A model generated the notes under the pieces. That model was not told where the DNA came from, did not search any database, and saw only the letters and a list, made by a program, of their open reading frames with translations. Below are positions 1-9,137 of a stretch of 64,000 bases of DNA, piece after piece. A program made the translations under genes and the position numbers. Numbering within the stretch: the first letter of the stretch is position 1; each line of letters starts with the position of its first letter. Source of the stretch: Rhodanobacteraceae bacterium (GTDB lineage Bacteria > Pseudomonadota > Gammaproteobacteria > Xanthomonadales > SZUA-5); contig JADJPR010000022.1 of the NCBI GenBank assembly GCA_016713135.1, forward strand, positions 124,001 to 188,000, written 5' to 3'.

Positions 1-1
1 G

Positions 2-412
2 CGCGAGTTGACGGCGGACTTGCGCCAGGAGCTGTACGCCTTGCCGGAACGTGCCCGGCAGCTCGCCGCACTGGGCGAAATCGACGAGAGCGATGCCGAG
101 GACCTGGTGCGCCTCGCCCACGCTGGCGGCGAGGCATTGGAGCGGCTGGGTGTGCGCGTGGCTCAGTTGATGGTACCGCAGGTCGCCCCTGCGCATGGTC
201 CACATGCGATGGCAGAGCGATTCGTCGGTGCCCTGGGGCAGGCATATCGCAACCGGCTGAACATCAAGCCCACCAGCGACGAGAAAGGCGCCTTTCGCCA
301 CTTCCTCGACACCGTGATCGAACTGGTCGGCAAGCGCCATTCGGATATCGACGAGTTGTCGCATCTGCTGACCGAGGCGCGCCTGGCCGAAATCCTGGCC
401 CGGGATCACTGA
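2..412 (+). CDS. Unknown protein, 5' end outside the window
   Basis: I do not recognise the family. The frame is open from the second base of the window, so the gene probably begins upstream. The TTG at 8 is the first start-like codon here but has no visible ribosome binding site. The visible 134 residues are charged and mostly helix-forming, without a membrane segment or signal peptide; a conserved-looking patch reads PTSDEKGAFRHFLDTVIEL near residues 88-106. It stops with TGA at 410-412. The next gene on the same strand starts 159 bases later, so the two need not be linked. The coding assignment rests on GC-rich codon use and the absence of a better frame. Confidence 0.6.
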   Translation, partial: RELTADLRQELYALPERARQLAALGEIDESDAEDLVRLAHAGGEALERLGVRVAQLMVPQVAPAHGPHAMAERFVGALGQAYRNRLNIKPTSDEKGAFRHFLDTVIELVGKRHSDIDELSHLLTEARLAEILARDH

Positions 413-571
413 CACGGTTGGCGAACTCCGCTGTTTTATGGTGGATTTCGCCGAGCAGCTTCGATTGATTCCCCGGTTCGCGGCCTCGCAGAGCGCTCGG
501 ACCCTGGCGCGGAAGTTGCGAAGTTCCTCCCGAGGCGCCCGATTCCGGGGCGCAGTCTGCGGAGGTATTCG

Positions 572-793
572 ATGAGTGCAGGACGCGGTTCCGCCGGAAA
601 TGTGATTGCCGCGCTGGCGAGCTTCTTCATCGCCGGGCTGGGTCAGTTGCTGCAGGGGCGCCTGCTGGCGGCAATCGTGCAGTTTGTCCTGGCCGCGGTG
701 CTCTGGCTGGTGTTCCTGGGCTGGATTGTCCACCTGTGGTCGATCCTGGACGCCGCCCTGTACGAGCCGCCGCGGCGCTACTACTGCTGCTGA
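572..793 (+). CDS. Small integral membrane protein, 73 residues
   Basis: A GGAGG at 561-565 lies six bases before the ATG, a strong start. The protein has a short N-terminal tail, then a glycine-rich hydrophobic segment (about residues 10-28) and a second hydrophobic segment (about 33-57), so two membrane passes are likely. It ends in a basic/aromatic tail, PPRRYYCC. The size and the GLGQLLQGR turn between the helices resemble small TM2-like membrane proteins, but I cannot name a family. It converges on the antiporter gene, whose stop lies 5 bases downstream on the other strand. Function unknown. Confidence 0.65.
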   Translation: MSAGRGSAGNVIAALASFFIAGLGQLLQGRLLAAIVQFVLAAVLWLVFLGWIVHLWSILDAALYEPPRRYYCC

Positions 794-797
794 ACGG

Positions 798-2879
798 TCA
801 CCCCGGTCCGGGCCGGAACGCCCGGGCCGCTCCGCCAGTGCCCGCGAGGTAATCGCGGGCCTGGTCGATGGCTTCATGGGTTCCGGCCAGCACCAGGATG
901 TCGCCGCCGTTCAGGACCTGCTTGCCGTCAGGCGTCAGCACGGCATCCTCGCCACGGCGGATCGCCAGCACGGTGGCTGCAGTGACGGCGCGCAGGTTGA
1001 TCTCGCCAAGGGTGCGCCCGATCCAGCGGTTGCCCGGTGTCAGAACGAACGGAGCCAGGTCGCCCAAGCCAGGCAACAGTTGTTCCATCTGGTCGAGTGC
1101 CTGCTCCTGCTCGTGGTCGCTGGCTCCCGGCACGGCGACCGCAGCCACCAGCGCCTCCGCGCCAGCGCGCACATGTCCCTGCAGCTGCGTCGCGCTGCGC
1201 CAGAATGCGTAGGCCGCCACCACCAGCAGCAGCGGCAATGCGCCGCGCACGCCCGGCACAAAGGGCTGCAGCAGGGCCAGGCAGGGCAGGGCGACGAGCA
1301 GCATCAGGCCGAGTTGCAACGCAACGACGAATGCACGTCGCGGTGCTTGGGCAAAGTCGACCACGCCCTCGGGCACCGGCGGCAGCGCTTCCAGCGCGAG
1401 CTTGCGGCCGAGTGCGCGGATCAGCCGGAACAGGCCGAGCGCCATCGGCATCGCCAGCGCGATGAAGCCGAAGGCGACGATCCAGCTGGCGAAATCGGCG
1501 ACCGCCGGCAGCTTGCCGCGCAGGTACCGCGCGACCTCGTCCGCGCCAGCCCCGGCGGCGATCAGCACCGCGACCAGCAGCGTTGCATCGAGCACGATCA
1601 GGCCCAACAACCGCCCGGCGCGGCTGCGTAGCGACCCGCGCTGGCGCGCTGCGGCGAGCTGCTCGATCCAGCTGCCGTAAAGCGCGACGAAAGTCTGCAC
1701 CGGGCGCGGCAGGCGGCCGTCGATCCATTCGCCGACGCGCGCCGAATGCTTGACCGCAAAGGGCGTCAGCAGCGTGGTTACGCAGGAGACGCCGACGGCA
1801 ATCGGGAACAGGGTGGAATCGACCGCCCCGAGTCCAACGCCGAGCCCCGCGATGATGAAGGAGAATTCGCCGATCTGGCCCATCGCCAGCCCTGCCTGCG
1901 CTGAAGGTTTCACTGCGCTGCCGGTGGCAAAAAAGCCGACGGCAACGCCGAGGAACTTGCCGCCGACCACCAGCGCCGAGAAAAGCGCAATCCAACCGCT
2001 CTGTGCGATCAGTTGCGCGGGGTCGATCGATAGCCCGATGGACACGAAGAACACTGCGGTGAAGACGTCGCGGAGCGGCCGCACCTGGGTGGCGATGCGT
2101 TTGGCCTCACCGGACTCGGCCACCAGGCAGCCGGCGAGGAAGGCGCCGAGCGCGACCGAGTATTCGAAGCGCTGGGCTGCCAGCGCCGCAGCGAAGCACA
2201 CGCCCACGGCCGTCACCAGCGTGGTTTCGGGGCGCTTGAGCGAGACCACGAAGCGGATCAGCCGAGGCACCACCAGCAGGCCAACCAGCATCAGCACCGA
2301 CAGAAAGATCCCGAGCCGGCCGGCAGCCGCGGCCAGGCCGGAAAAGTCCAGGCTGCGGGTGGTCGCCAGCGTGGTCAGCAGCGCGATCAGCAGGATCGCG
2401 AAAATGTCCTCGATCACCAGCGTGCCGAAGATCTGCTCGCGGATGCGCGGCCCCACCCGGTGCTCCTCGAAAGTGCGCGCGATGATGGTGGTCGACGAGA
2501 TCGACAGCATCGCGGCGAGGAAGGCGCATTCGATCGGTGTGAAGCCGGCGAGCCGGCCGGCGAGGTAGCCGAGGAACAGCATCAACCCCATCTCGACCAG
2601 CACCACCGCGAATCCGCGGGGCCCGACCTCGGCAAGCTTGCGCAGCGACAGTTCCATGCCGATGTAGAACATCAGCAGGATCACGCCAAGTTCCGACAGG
2701 GTGGCGATGATCGCGGTGTCCGCCACCAGCAGTGACGGCGCATGCGGCCCGATCAGTACCCCGGCCAGCAGGTAGCCGAGCACCACCGGCAGGCGCAGGC
2801 GCTGGCACAGCACCGTGGTCGCCGCGGCGACGCACAACACCACGGCCAGGCTTTCGAGGAAATGCGAGTCGGCGTGCAT
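798..2879 (-). CDS. Monovalent cation:proton antiporter, CPA2 (KefB/YbaL-like)
   Basis: A 693-residue inner-membrane protein. Residues about 1-385 form the roughly twelve-helix Na+/H+ exchanger domain typical of CPA2, with recognisable stretches such as LRLPVVLGYLLAGVLIGP and SISSTTIIARTFEE. About four further hydrophobic segments follow (430-570), and the C-terminal 80 residues look like a TrkA-C (RCK_C) ligand-binding domain (IGRTLGEINLRA, NGGDILVLAG). The TrkA-N nucleotide-binding domain found in KefB/KefC is not visible, which separates it from glutathione-gated Kef channels. Expected role: potassium or sodium efflux against protons. The ATG at 2879 has a GAGG upstream. A tRNA-Arg gene follows the gap upstream of it, on the same strand. 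Confidence 0.85.
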   Translation of the reverse strand: MHADSHFLESLAVVLCVAAATTVLCQRLRLPVVLGYLLAGVLIGPHAPSLLVADTAIIATLSELGVILLMFYIGMELSLRKLAEVGPRGFAVVLVEMGLMLFLGYLAGRLAGFTPIECAFLAAMLSISSTTIIARTFEEHRVGPRIREQIFGTLVIEDIFAILLIALLTTLATTRSLDFSGLAAAAGRLGIFLSVLMLVGLLVVPRLIRFVVSLKRPETTLVTAVGVCFAAALAAQRFEYSVALGAFLAGCLVAESGEAKRIATQVRPLRDVFTAVFFVSIGLSIDPAQLIAQSGWIALFSALVVGGKFLGVAVGFFATGSAVKPSAQAGLAMGQIGEFSFIIAGLGVGLGAVDSTLFPIAVGVSCVTTLLTPFAVKHSARVGEWIDGRLPRPVQTFVALYGSWIEQLAAARQRGSLRSRAGRLLGLIVLDATLLVAVLIAAGAGADEVARYLRGKLPAVADFASWIVAFGFIALAMPMALGLFRLIRALGRKLALEALPPVPEGVVDFAQAPRRAFVVALQLGLMLLVALPCLALLQPFVPGVRGALPLLLVVAAYAFWRSATQLQGHVRAGAEALVAAVAVPGASDHEQEQALDQMEQLLPGLGDLAPFVLTPGNRWIGRTLGEINLRAVTAATVLAIRRGEDAVLTPDGKQVLNGGDILVLAGTHEAIDQARDYLAGTGGAARAFRPGPG

Positions 2880-2955
2880 GCCTCGATATTAGGCATGCCG
2901 GATGGCTCACGTCACCGCCGAGTCCGGCGTGCGGACCCGAGAGCGCTGCATGAAG

Positions 2956-3032
2956 TGGCGGGCCCGGAGGGACTCGAACCCCCGACCACCTGGTTCGAAG
3001 CCAGGTGCTCTATCCAACTGAGCTACGGACCC
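2956..3032 (-). tRNA. tRNA-Arg (anticodon TCG)
   Basis: A 77-base cloverleaf is visible on the minus strand. The acceptor begins GGGTCCG and pairs with CGGGCCC, followed by discriminator G and an encoded CCA. The D arm is GCTC...GAGC. The anticodon stem CCTGG/CCAGG encloses the loop CTTCGAA, placing TCG at positions 34-36, which reads arginine CGN codons. The T arm contains GGTTCGAGTCC. Confidence 0.97.
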
Positions 3033-3140
3033 ACATGGAAAATGCTACTTGGCGGTGGCTCAGTCGGATAGCCGCACCAGACTCGGCCATCCTGGCCTCG
3101 CCAGGTGCGTCCCGCCTCGGGCTCCTGCCCTCGGCGCTCA

Positions 3141-3166
3141 CCGGGGCGCGGCAAGCCGCGCCCCGG
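3141..3166 (-). terminator. GC-rich hairpin after the permease gene
   Basis: Arms CCGGGGCGCGG and CCGCGCCCCGG are perfectly complementary over 11 bp around a CAAG loop. The hairpin lies 18 bases past the permease stop on the minus strand and before tRNA-Arg. There is no uridine tract, so intrinsic termination is uncertain; it may only protect the 3' end. Confidence 0.4.
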
Positions 3167-3183
3167 AGTGCCTCGCAACAGCC

Positions 3184-4647
3184 TCAGCCCGCATTCCCCT
3201 TGGCCAGCGCGCTGTGCTTCTTGCCGTAGAGGAAATACACAACCAGGCCGATGACCGCCCAGATCAGGAACATGGCCTCGGTGTTGCCGCTCAGGTTGAA
3301 GAACAGGAACACGCAGCCGGCCATCGCCAGCGGGCACACCACCCACACGAACGGGGTGCGGAAGGCGCGGTAGCGGTCGGGCTGGGTGCGCCGCAGGATC
3401 AGCACCGCTGCGGCCACCAGGAAGAAGGCGAACAGCGTGCCGCTGTTGGAGATGTCGGCCAGGATGCCGACCGGGAACGCGGCGGCGAAGGCGGACACGG
3501 CCACCGCGGTGATCAGGGTGATCACGTGCGGGGTGTGGAACTTCGGGTGAACCTTCGAGAACACCGCCGGCAGCAGGCCATCACGCGACATCACGAAGAA
3601 AATGCGGGTCTGGCCGAAGATCATCATCAGGATCACCGAAGGCAGCGCCAGGCCAGCGGCCAGCGCGATCGCGTTGCCGGTGCCGGCGAAGCCGAGCGAG
3701 CGCAGGATGTGGGCCAGCGGCTCGCCGGTGCAGACCAGTGCCTCGGAGCCCTTGCAGGCCGCGATCATTTCGGGGCTGCCCGGATGCAGAGCCACGCCAT
3801 CGGCACCCACCATCGGCTGCGCACCCATCGCGCCCACCGCGCCATAGCCCACCAGCAGGTAGAAGATGGTGCAGACCGCGAGCGATCCGATCAGGCCGAT
3901 CGGCACGTTGCGCTGCGGGTTCTTGGTCTCCTCCGCCGCGGTGGAAACGGCATCGAAACCCACGTAGGCGAAGAAGATCGAGGCGGCCGCCGCGTACACG
4001 CCGAACATGCCGGTCGGCAGGAAGGGTTCGAAGTTCTCGACCTTGGCGGCCGGCACGGCGATGGCGATGAACGCGGTCAGCGCCAGGATCTTGATCGCCA
4101 CCAGGATGGCGTTGACCACCGCACTCTTGCTGGTGCCGATGACCAGCAGGCCGCTGATGACCCAGACAATGATGAAGGCGAGCAGGTTGAACGAGCCGCC
4201 GTCGTAGGGGCCCGCCCGCAGCGCCTCGGGTAATTCCCATCCGACGCTGATGAGCAGGCCGTTCATGTACTTGGACCAACCCACGGCCACGGCACCGGCC
4301 GCCACGGCGTACTCGAGGATCAGTGCCCAGCCGACGATCCAGGCGAGCAACTCGCCCATCACGGCGTAGGTGTAGGTGTAGGCGCTGCCCGAGACCGGCA
4401 CCATCGCGGCGAGCTCGGCATAGGCCAGTGCCGCCAGCGCGCACACCACCGCCGCGATGACGAAGGAGATCATCATGCCGGGGCCGGCCTTCTGCGCGGC
4501 CTCGGAGGTCAGCACGAAGATACCGGTGCCGATGATCGCGCCGATGCCGAGCATGGTCAGCTGCAGCGCGCCCAGCTGGCGCTTGAGACTCTTCTTGGCC
4601 GCTGTCTCCAGGATCTGGTCGAGCGGTTTGACGCGCCAGAAAATCAT
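3184..4647 (-). CDS. Amino acid permease, APC superfamily
   Basis: A 487-residue transporter with about 12-14 hydrophobic segments. The helix-1 signature of the APC family is clear: GIGAIIGTGIFVLTSEAA at about residues 30-47. The overall arrangement, with a polar extracellular loop near residues 280-315, resembles the cationic amino acid transporter-like subgroup (YfnA/CAT type). The substrate cannot be assigned from sequence. The frame extends upstream to 4926, but the ATG at 4647 is preferred: GAGGGGA lies just before it, and residues upstream of it are low-complexity and unlike a permease. The Nudix gene starts divergently 187 bases away. No regulator is adjacent. Confidence 0.88.
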   Translation of the reverse strand: MIFWRVKPLDQILETAAKKSLKRQLGALQLTMLGIGAIIGTGIFVLTSEAAQKAGPGMMISFVIAAVVCALAALAYAELAAMVPVSGSAYTYTYAVMGELLAWIVGWALILEYAVAAGAVAVGWSKYMNGLLISVGWELPEALRAGPYDGGSFNLLAFIIVWVISGLLVIGTSKSAVVNAILVAIKILALTAFIAIAVPAAKVENFEPFLPTGMFGVYAAAASIFFAYVGFDAVSTAAEETKNPQRNVPIGLIGSLAVCTIFYLLVGYGAVGAMGAQPMVGADGVALHPGSPEMIAACKGSEALVCTGEPLAHILRSLGFAGTGNAIALAAGLALPSVILMMIFGQTRIFFVMSRDGLLPAVFSKVHPKFHTPHVITLITAVAVSAFAAAFPVGILADISNSGTLFAFFLVAAAVLILRRTQPDRYRAFRTPFVWVVCPLAMAGCVFLFFNLSGNTEAMFLIWAVIGLVVYFLYGKKHSALAKGNAG

Positions 4648-4821
4648 CGATGCTTCCCCTCGTTTGAACCGGCGACCCGGCAGCCTGAGCTTACCGCCGC
4701 CGGTGGATGGTGGAGGCCCAGCACGAGCCATCACGCGAACCCTGCGAGGGCGCGCGCCTGAGCCGTGGCTGAACCATTGCGGGCGGTAACATACGGCAGC
4801 CCCCATGGGGCGGCAAGCACG

Positions 4822-4837
4822 AAGGAGGCAGGCATTG
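4822..4837 (+). promoter_or_regulatory. Ribosome binding site that selects a TTG start
   Basis: AAGGAGG at 4822-4828 lies six bases before TTG at 4835. The upstream in-frame ATG at 4805 has no such site, so TTG is the likely start of the Nudix gene. Confidence 0.6.
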
Positions 4838-5419
4838 GAAGAGGGCGGGATCCAGACCATCGTCGAATCCCTGGCGCTGTTCGGCAGCGAATATCCCGAG
4901 CAGGCGGAAGAGGCAGCGCGCTTCATCGCATTCGCGCGCAGCGGCGATGACGTCTGCCTGCGCAGCCGTCGCGACGGTCATTTCACCGCGTCCTGCTGGC
5001 TGATCTCGGCCGATGGCGAGCGCGTGCTGCTGACGCACCACCGCAAGCTCGGGCGCTGGCTGCAACTCGGCGGACATGCGGACGGCGACCATGACCTCGC
5101 GCGCGTGGCCTGGCGCGAGGCGCTGGAGGAGTCCGGGTTGTCCGAGCTGGTCGTTGAGCGGCGCGTCTTCGATATCGACGCGCACCTGATCCCGGCGCGC
5201 GGCGATGAACCCGAGCACGTCCATTGGGATGTCCGTTACATCGTGCATTGCCGCGGCAGCGAGGAATTCGCCGTCTCGGAGGAATCGCTGGCACTGGCCT
5301 GGGTGGCGGTCTCCGACGTGCTCCGCTCTCCCGATGCCTCGCTGCGACGGATGGCCGAGCGCTGGCAGCAGCGGCGCGGCCTTGTCTTGCCGCAAACCAT
5401 CGGCAACACGAAGAGCTAA
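4835..5419 (+). CDS. Nudix hydrolase
   Basis: A 194-residue protein when begun at the TTG at 4835 (204 residues from the ATG at 4805). A Nudix box is present at about residues 83-105: it opens with GHADGDHDLARVAW and closes with the canonical REALEESGL. The residue usually Glu in the first half (GX5E) is His here, while the metal-binding REXXEE core is intact. This resembles the subgroup with GGH-x-DGD openings. Expected chemistry is pyrophosphate hydrolysis of a nucleoside diphosphate-X compound; the substrate is unknown. The deacetylase gene follows 23 bases later and the acetyltransferase after that, all on the same strand, so an operon is plausible. Confidence 0.85.
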   Translation: MEEGGIQTIVESLALFGSEYPEQAEEAARFIAFARSGDDVCLRSRRDGHFTASCWLISADGERVLLTHHRKLGRWLQLGGHADGDHDLARVAWREALEESGLSELVVERRVFDIDAHLIPARGDEPEHVHWDVRYIVHCRGSEEFAVSEESLALAWVAVSDVLRSPDASLRRMAERWQQRRGLVLPQTIGNTKS

Positions 5420-5442
5420 GCTCTACGGCAAAGGAGGACACC

Positions 5443-6369
5443 GTGAGCCTGGCGTACATCTCCCATCCTGATTGCCTGCGCCACGAAATGGGGCAGGGAC
5501 ATCCTGAGTGTCCGGCGCGGCTGCGTGCCATCGAGGACCGCCTGACCGCCGCTGGCGTATTCGACTGGCTGCGCCACGTCGAGGCGCCCGAGGCGCCGAC
5601 GATCGCCTTGCAGCGCGCGCACAACGCGCTGTACCTGGCTGAGCTGGATGCCGCATCGCCGGCAACCGGCTACACCCACGTGGACCCCGACACCTACATG
5701 AATCCGTACACCCTGCGCGCGGCGCGGCGGGCGGCGGGTGCGTTGCTCCGCGCGGTGGATGGCGTCATCGGCGGCGAGTTCGCGCGCGCCTTTTGCGCGG
5801 TGCGGCCCCCCGGCCACCATGCCACACGCGGCGAGGCGATGGGCTTCTGCTTCTACGACAACGCCGCAGTCGGGGTGCTGCATGCGCTGGAAGTGCACGG
5901 CCTGGCGCGTGTGGCGCTGGTGGATTTCGACGTGCACCATGGCAACGGCAGCGAGCACATCCTGGCGGGCGATGAGCGCGTGCTGATGGTGTCCACCTTC
6001 CAGCACCCGCTGTACCCGGCTTCGGGCGTCGATCCGCTTGGCGAGAACATGGTCAATGTCCCGCTGCCGCCGTATTCCGATGGCGCGGCGCTGCGCGGGG
6101 CGGTGACCCGCGAGTGGCTGCCGGCGCTGGAGCGCTTCCGCCCGCAGTTGATCGTGATCTCGGCCGGGTTCGACGCCCACCGCGACGACGACATGTCGCA
6201 GCTGCTGTGGACCGAAGCGGATTACGCCTGGGTCACGCAACAACTGGTCGATGTCGCCCAGCGGCATTGCCACGGGCGCATCGTGTCCACCCTGGAGGGC
6301 GGCTACGACCTGAACTCGCTGGCGCGCAGCGTGCTGGCGCACGTCAAGGTCCTCGGTGGTTTCGACTGA
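5443..6369 (+). CDS. Histone deacetylase superfamily protein (AcuC/HDAC-like)
   Basis: A 308-residue zinc-dependent deacetylase of the arginase/deacetylase fold. Active-site landmarks are present in order: RPPGHHAT (paired catalytic histidines), DFDVHHGNGSEHI (zinc Asp and His), SAGFDAHRDD (second zinc Asp) and LEGGYDL near the C-terminus. The GTG at 5443 is chosen because AAGGAGG at 5431-5437 precedes it with ideal spacing; the frame is open further upstream but overlaps the Nudix gene. Family members deacetylate protein lysines, acetoin-pathway enzymes or small acetylated amines; the substrate cannot be read from the sequence. The next gene encodes a protein lysine acetyltransferase, so acetyl-lysine removal is an attractive inference. 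Confidence 0.88.
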   Translation: MSLAYISHPDCLRHEMGQGHPECPARLRAIEDRLTAAGVFDWLRHVEAPEAPTIALQRAHNALYLAELDAASPATGYTHVDPDTYMNPYTLRAARRAAGALLRAVDGVIGGEFARAFCAVRPPGHHATRGEAMGFCFYDNAAVGVLHALEVHGLARVALVDFDVHHGNGSEHILAGDERVLMVSTFQHPLYPASGVDPLGENMVNVPLPPYSDGAALRGAVTREWLPALERFRPQLIVISAGFDAHRDDDMSQLLWTEADYAWVTQQLVDVAQRHCHGRIVSTLEGGYDLNSLARSVLAHVKVLGGFD

Positions 6370-6459
6370 TCCTTTGCTCGGCGCGGGCGATGGTTAGATA
6401 GCCGCCATCGCCGTCCCGGTCCGGAGGGAGCAGGGACGGCAGCCATCATCGGAAACCGT

Positions 6460-9126
6460 ATGGACAAGCATTCCCTCACGCCTTTGTTCGACCCGGAGCA
6501 CATCTGGGTGCTGCACGCCGCAGGCAGTCCGGAATTGGCTCTGGCGCAGGAGCTGCTCGCCGACCGTGTGGCCAGCGGCCAGCTGCGTTTCGACACACTG
6601 ACACCCGCGCTGCTGGCCGCCGACGCCCCGCCGATACGCGCCGACGTGGTCTGGCTGCTGATGGACATGGTCGGCGTATGCCACGCGATTCCCGCGCTCG
6701 CACGCTGGCAGTTGCGCCTGGCACTGCTGAGCGGAGCGGCCGAGGACGCCGTCGCCGTCGAGCACATGCTGACTCTCGCGCGTACCCATGGCGTGCGCGT
6801 GCTGGGCCCGGATACCCTCGGCCTGCAACGCCCGGCGCGCGGTCTCAACCTGAGCCTGCTCGGCCCGATGCCGCCGGCCGGCAGCGTGGCTTTCGTGGCG
6901 CAGTCCGGTTCGCTTGCGGCTTCCACCGTCGACTGGGCCCTCGATCAGGGCGTGGGCTTTTCCGCGGTGGTGACCATCGGCGACCAGCGCGACATCGACC
7001 TTGCCGACGTGCTCGATTTCCTCGCCAGCGATCCGGCTACCGAGAGCATCGTGCTCTACCTCGAAGGCGTGCGCGAGCCGCGCAGCTTCCTGTCGGCACT
7101 GCGCGCGGTGGCCACGGTCAAACCCGTGGTGGTGCTCAAGGCCGGGCGCCACCCGGCCACCGCGGCCGCGGCGCAAACGCATTCGCGCGCGCTGGTTGGC
7201 GACGACGATGTGTTCGACGCGGCCCTGCGCCGCGCCGGCGCGGTGCGCGTGCGCTTCTTCGTGCAGCTGTTCTCGGCGGTCAAGTGCCTGGCTTCGCGCT
7301 ACCGGCCCACCGGCAAGCGCCTCGCGGTGATCGCCAACGGCGGCGGTCCTGGCGTTCTTGCAGCCGATTGGGCCCAGGACAGCGGCCTGGCGCTGGCGCA
7401 GCTGTCCCCGGCCACCCTGGAGCATCTGCACACGTTGGCCCCGGAGGGCAGTTCGGCCAATCCGCTCGATATCGGTGAGCGGGTATCGGCAGGCACATTC
7501 GCCGAGGCCGTGCGCGTGGTCATGGAGGATGCCGGTGTCGACGGCGTGCTCGCGCTGTTCGCACCCAAGGCCGATCGCGACCCGCTGGTCTACGCGCAGG
7601 GCCTGGTCGATCTGCGCGAACGCTTTCGCAAGCCACTGATCGCCTGCTGGCTCGGCGACCGCCGCGTGCTGGAGTCGCGCGCGCTGCTGGCGCGTTCGCG
7701 GATCCCGACCTTCCGCACGCCGGAGCCGGCGGTGGACGCCTTCGGCAACCTCGCCAGCTTCTACCGCAACCAGCAGCTCAGCTGGCAGACGCCACCGGCG
7801 CTGGCCGAGGGCGAACCGCCGGACCTGGACAGTGCGCGTCTGCTGCTGGCGCAGGTCGCGGCATCCGGGCGCGAGATGCTCTCGGAGATGGAGTCGAAGG
7901 CATTGCTCGCGGCTTTCCACATCCCGGTGGCACGCACCCTGCTGGCGCGCACGCCGCAGGAGGCCACCCTGATCGCGCAGCAGCTCGGCTTTCCGGTGGT
8001 GCTCAAGGTCAGCTCGCCGGATATCGCGCACAAATCCGATGTCGGCGGCGTCATGCTCGACATCCGCGGTGCGCGCCAGTTACAGCTGGCGTGGCAGGAG
8101 CTGATCGACGGCGTGCGCGAACGCGCTCCGCAGGCGCGCATCGACGGCATTGCGGTGGAACCGATGGTGGCGCCGCGCCACGGGCGCGAGATCTATATCG
8201 GCGTGGTCAGCGACGCGCTGTTCGGCCCGGTGATCCTGTTCGGCGCCGGCGGGCGCACGGTGGAGGTCTATTCGGACCGCGCGATGGAGCTGCCGCCGCT
8301 GAACCGTTTCCTCGCGCGGCGGCTGATCGAACGCTCGCGCGCCTCGCGCATGCTCGGTCGCTGGCGCGGGGCAGGCGAGGCCGACATCGACGCGGTCGAG
8401 GCGGTCCTGCTGCGCGTGTCGGAACTGGTGTGCGAGTTGCCGGAAGTGGCCGAGATCGACCTGAACCCGCTGATCGTCGACGAGCACGGCATCACGGTGG
8501 TGGATGCGCGCATCGTGCTCAAGCGCGGCCACCGCACGCCGGAACTTGAATACGGGCACATGGCGATCATGCCGTACCCGAGCCGGCTGGAAACCGCGCT
8601 GGTGCTGCGCGATGGCAGCGCCTGCCTGTTGCGCGCGATCCGTCCCGAGGATGCGCCGACCCTGCAGGAGTTCGTGCGCGGACTGTCCGAGGAAGCGCGC
8701 TATTTCCGCTTCGTCGCGAGTGTCAAGGAGCTGTCGCCGCGGCAGTTGGCGCGCTATACCCAGATCGACTACTGGCGCGACATGGCGCTGGTGGCGGAGG
8801 TCGATACACCGGCGCCTGCAAGCGCAGCCGACGAGGCAGCGACCACGGCGCGACGATTCGCCGGGGTCGCGCGCTACATGCTCAATGCCGACGGGCGCAC
8901 TTGCGAGTTCGCAATCGCCATCGGCGACGCCTGGCAAGGCAAGGGGCTGGGCCGCCAGCTGATGCAGTCGCTGATGGATGTCGCCCGCGGCCGCGGCCTG
9001 ACCCACATGGAAGGCATGGTGCTGGCGCGGAACACCAAGATGCTGGGACTGATGCAGCGCCTGGGCTTCAGCGTACGCCCGGACCCCGAGGATGCATCGA
9101 TGGTGCTGGTGGGGCGTGAGCTTTAA
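6460..9126 (+). CDS. patZ: PatZ-like protein acetyltransferase (acyl-CoA synthetase-GNAT fusion)
   Basis: 888 residues, matching the usual length of E. coli PatZ/Salmonella Pat. Domain order: CoA-binding domain (about 8-130), two succinyl-CoA-ligase-like domains (about 145-440), an ATP-grasp domain (about 470-700) with FPVVLKVSSPDIAHKSDVGG, and a C-terminal GNAT domain (about 715-885) whose acetyl-CoA loop is WQGKGLGRQL. Such proteins acetylate lysines of central metabolic enzymes such as acetyl-CoA synthetase; the large N-terminal part is considered regulatory. The place where active ADP-forming synthetases carry SHTGA reads THSRA here, and His241 is retained. The gene follows a deacetylase gene after 90 bases on the same strand. 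Confidence 0.88.
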   Translation: MDKHSLTPLFDPEHIWVLHAAGSPELALAQELLADRVASGQLRFDTLTPALLAADAPPIRADVVWLLMDMVGVCHAIPALARWQLRLALLSGAAEDAVAVEHMLTLARTHGVRVLGPDTLGLQRPARGLNLSLLGPMPPAGSVAFVAQSGSLAASTVDWALDQGVGFSAVVTIGDQRDIDLADVLDFLASDPATESIVLYLEGVREPRSFLSALRAVATVKPVVVLKAGRHPATAAAAQTHSRALVGDDDVFDAALRRAGAVRVRFFVQLFSAVKCLASRYRPTGKRLAVIANGGGPGVLAADWAQDSGLALAQLSPATLEHLHTLAPEGSSANPLDIGERVSAGTFAEAVRVVMEDAGVDGVLALFAPKADRDPLVYAQGLVDLRERFRKPLIACWLGDRRVLESRALLARSRIPTFRTPEPAVDAFGNLASFYRNQQLSWQTPPALAEGEPPDLDSARLLLAQVAASGREMLSEMESKALLAAFHIPVARTLLARTPQEATLIAQQLGFPVVLKVSSPDIAHKSDVGGVMLDIRGARQLQLAWQELIDGVRERAPQARIDGIAVEPMVAPRHGREIYIGVVSDALFGPVILFGAGGRTVEVYSDRAMELPPLNRFLARRLIERSRASRMLGRWRGAGEADIDAVEAVLLRVSELVCELPEVAEIDLNPLIVDEHGITVVDARIVLKRGHRTPELEYGHMAIMPYPSRLETALVLRDGSACLLRAIRPEDAPTLQEFVRGLSEEARYFRFVASVKELSPRQLARYTQIDYWRDMALVAEVDTPAPASAADEAATTARRFAGVARYMLNADGRTCEFAIAIGDAWQGKGLGRQLMQSLMDVARGRGLTHMEGMVLARNTKMLGLMQRLGFSVRPDPEDASMVLVGREL

Positions 9127-9137
9127 GTGCGGGGGGA

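Noticed and set aside
3052..3071. A tRNA D-arm-like string (GGTGGCTCAGTCGGATAG) on the plus strand beside tRNA-Arg
   Set aside because: No anticodon arm, T arm or acceptor follows. It may be chance or a decayed fragment of an inverted tRNA copy.
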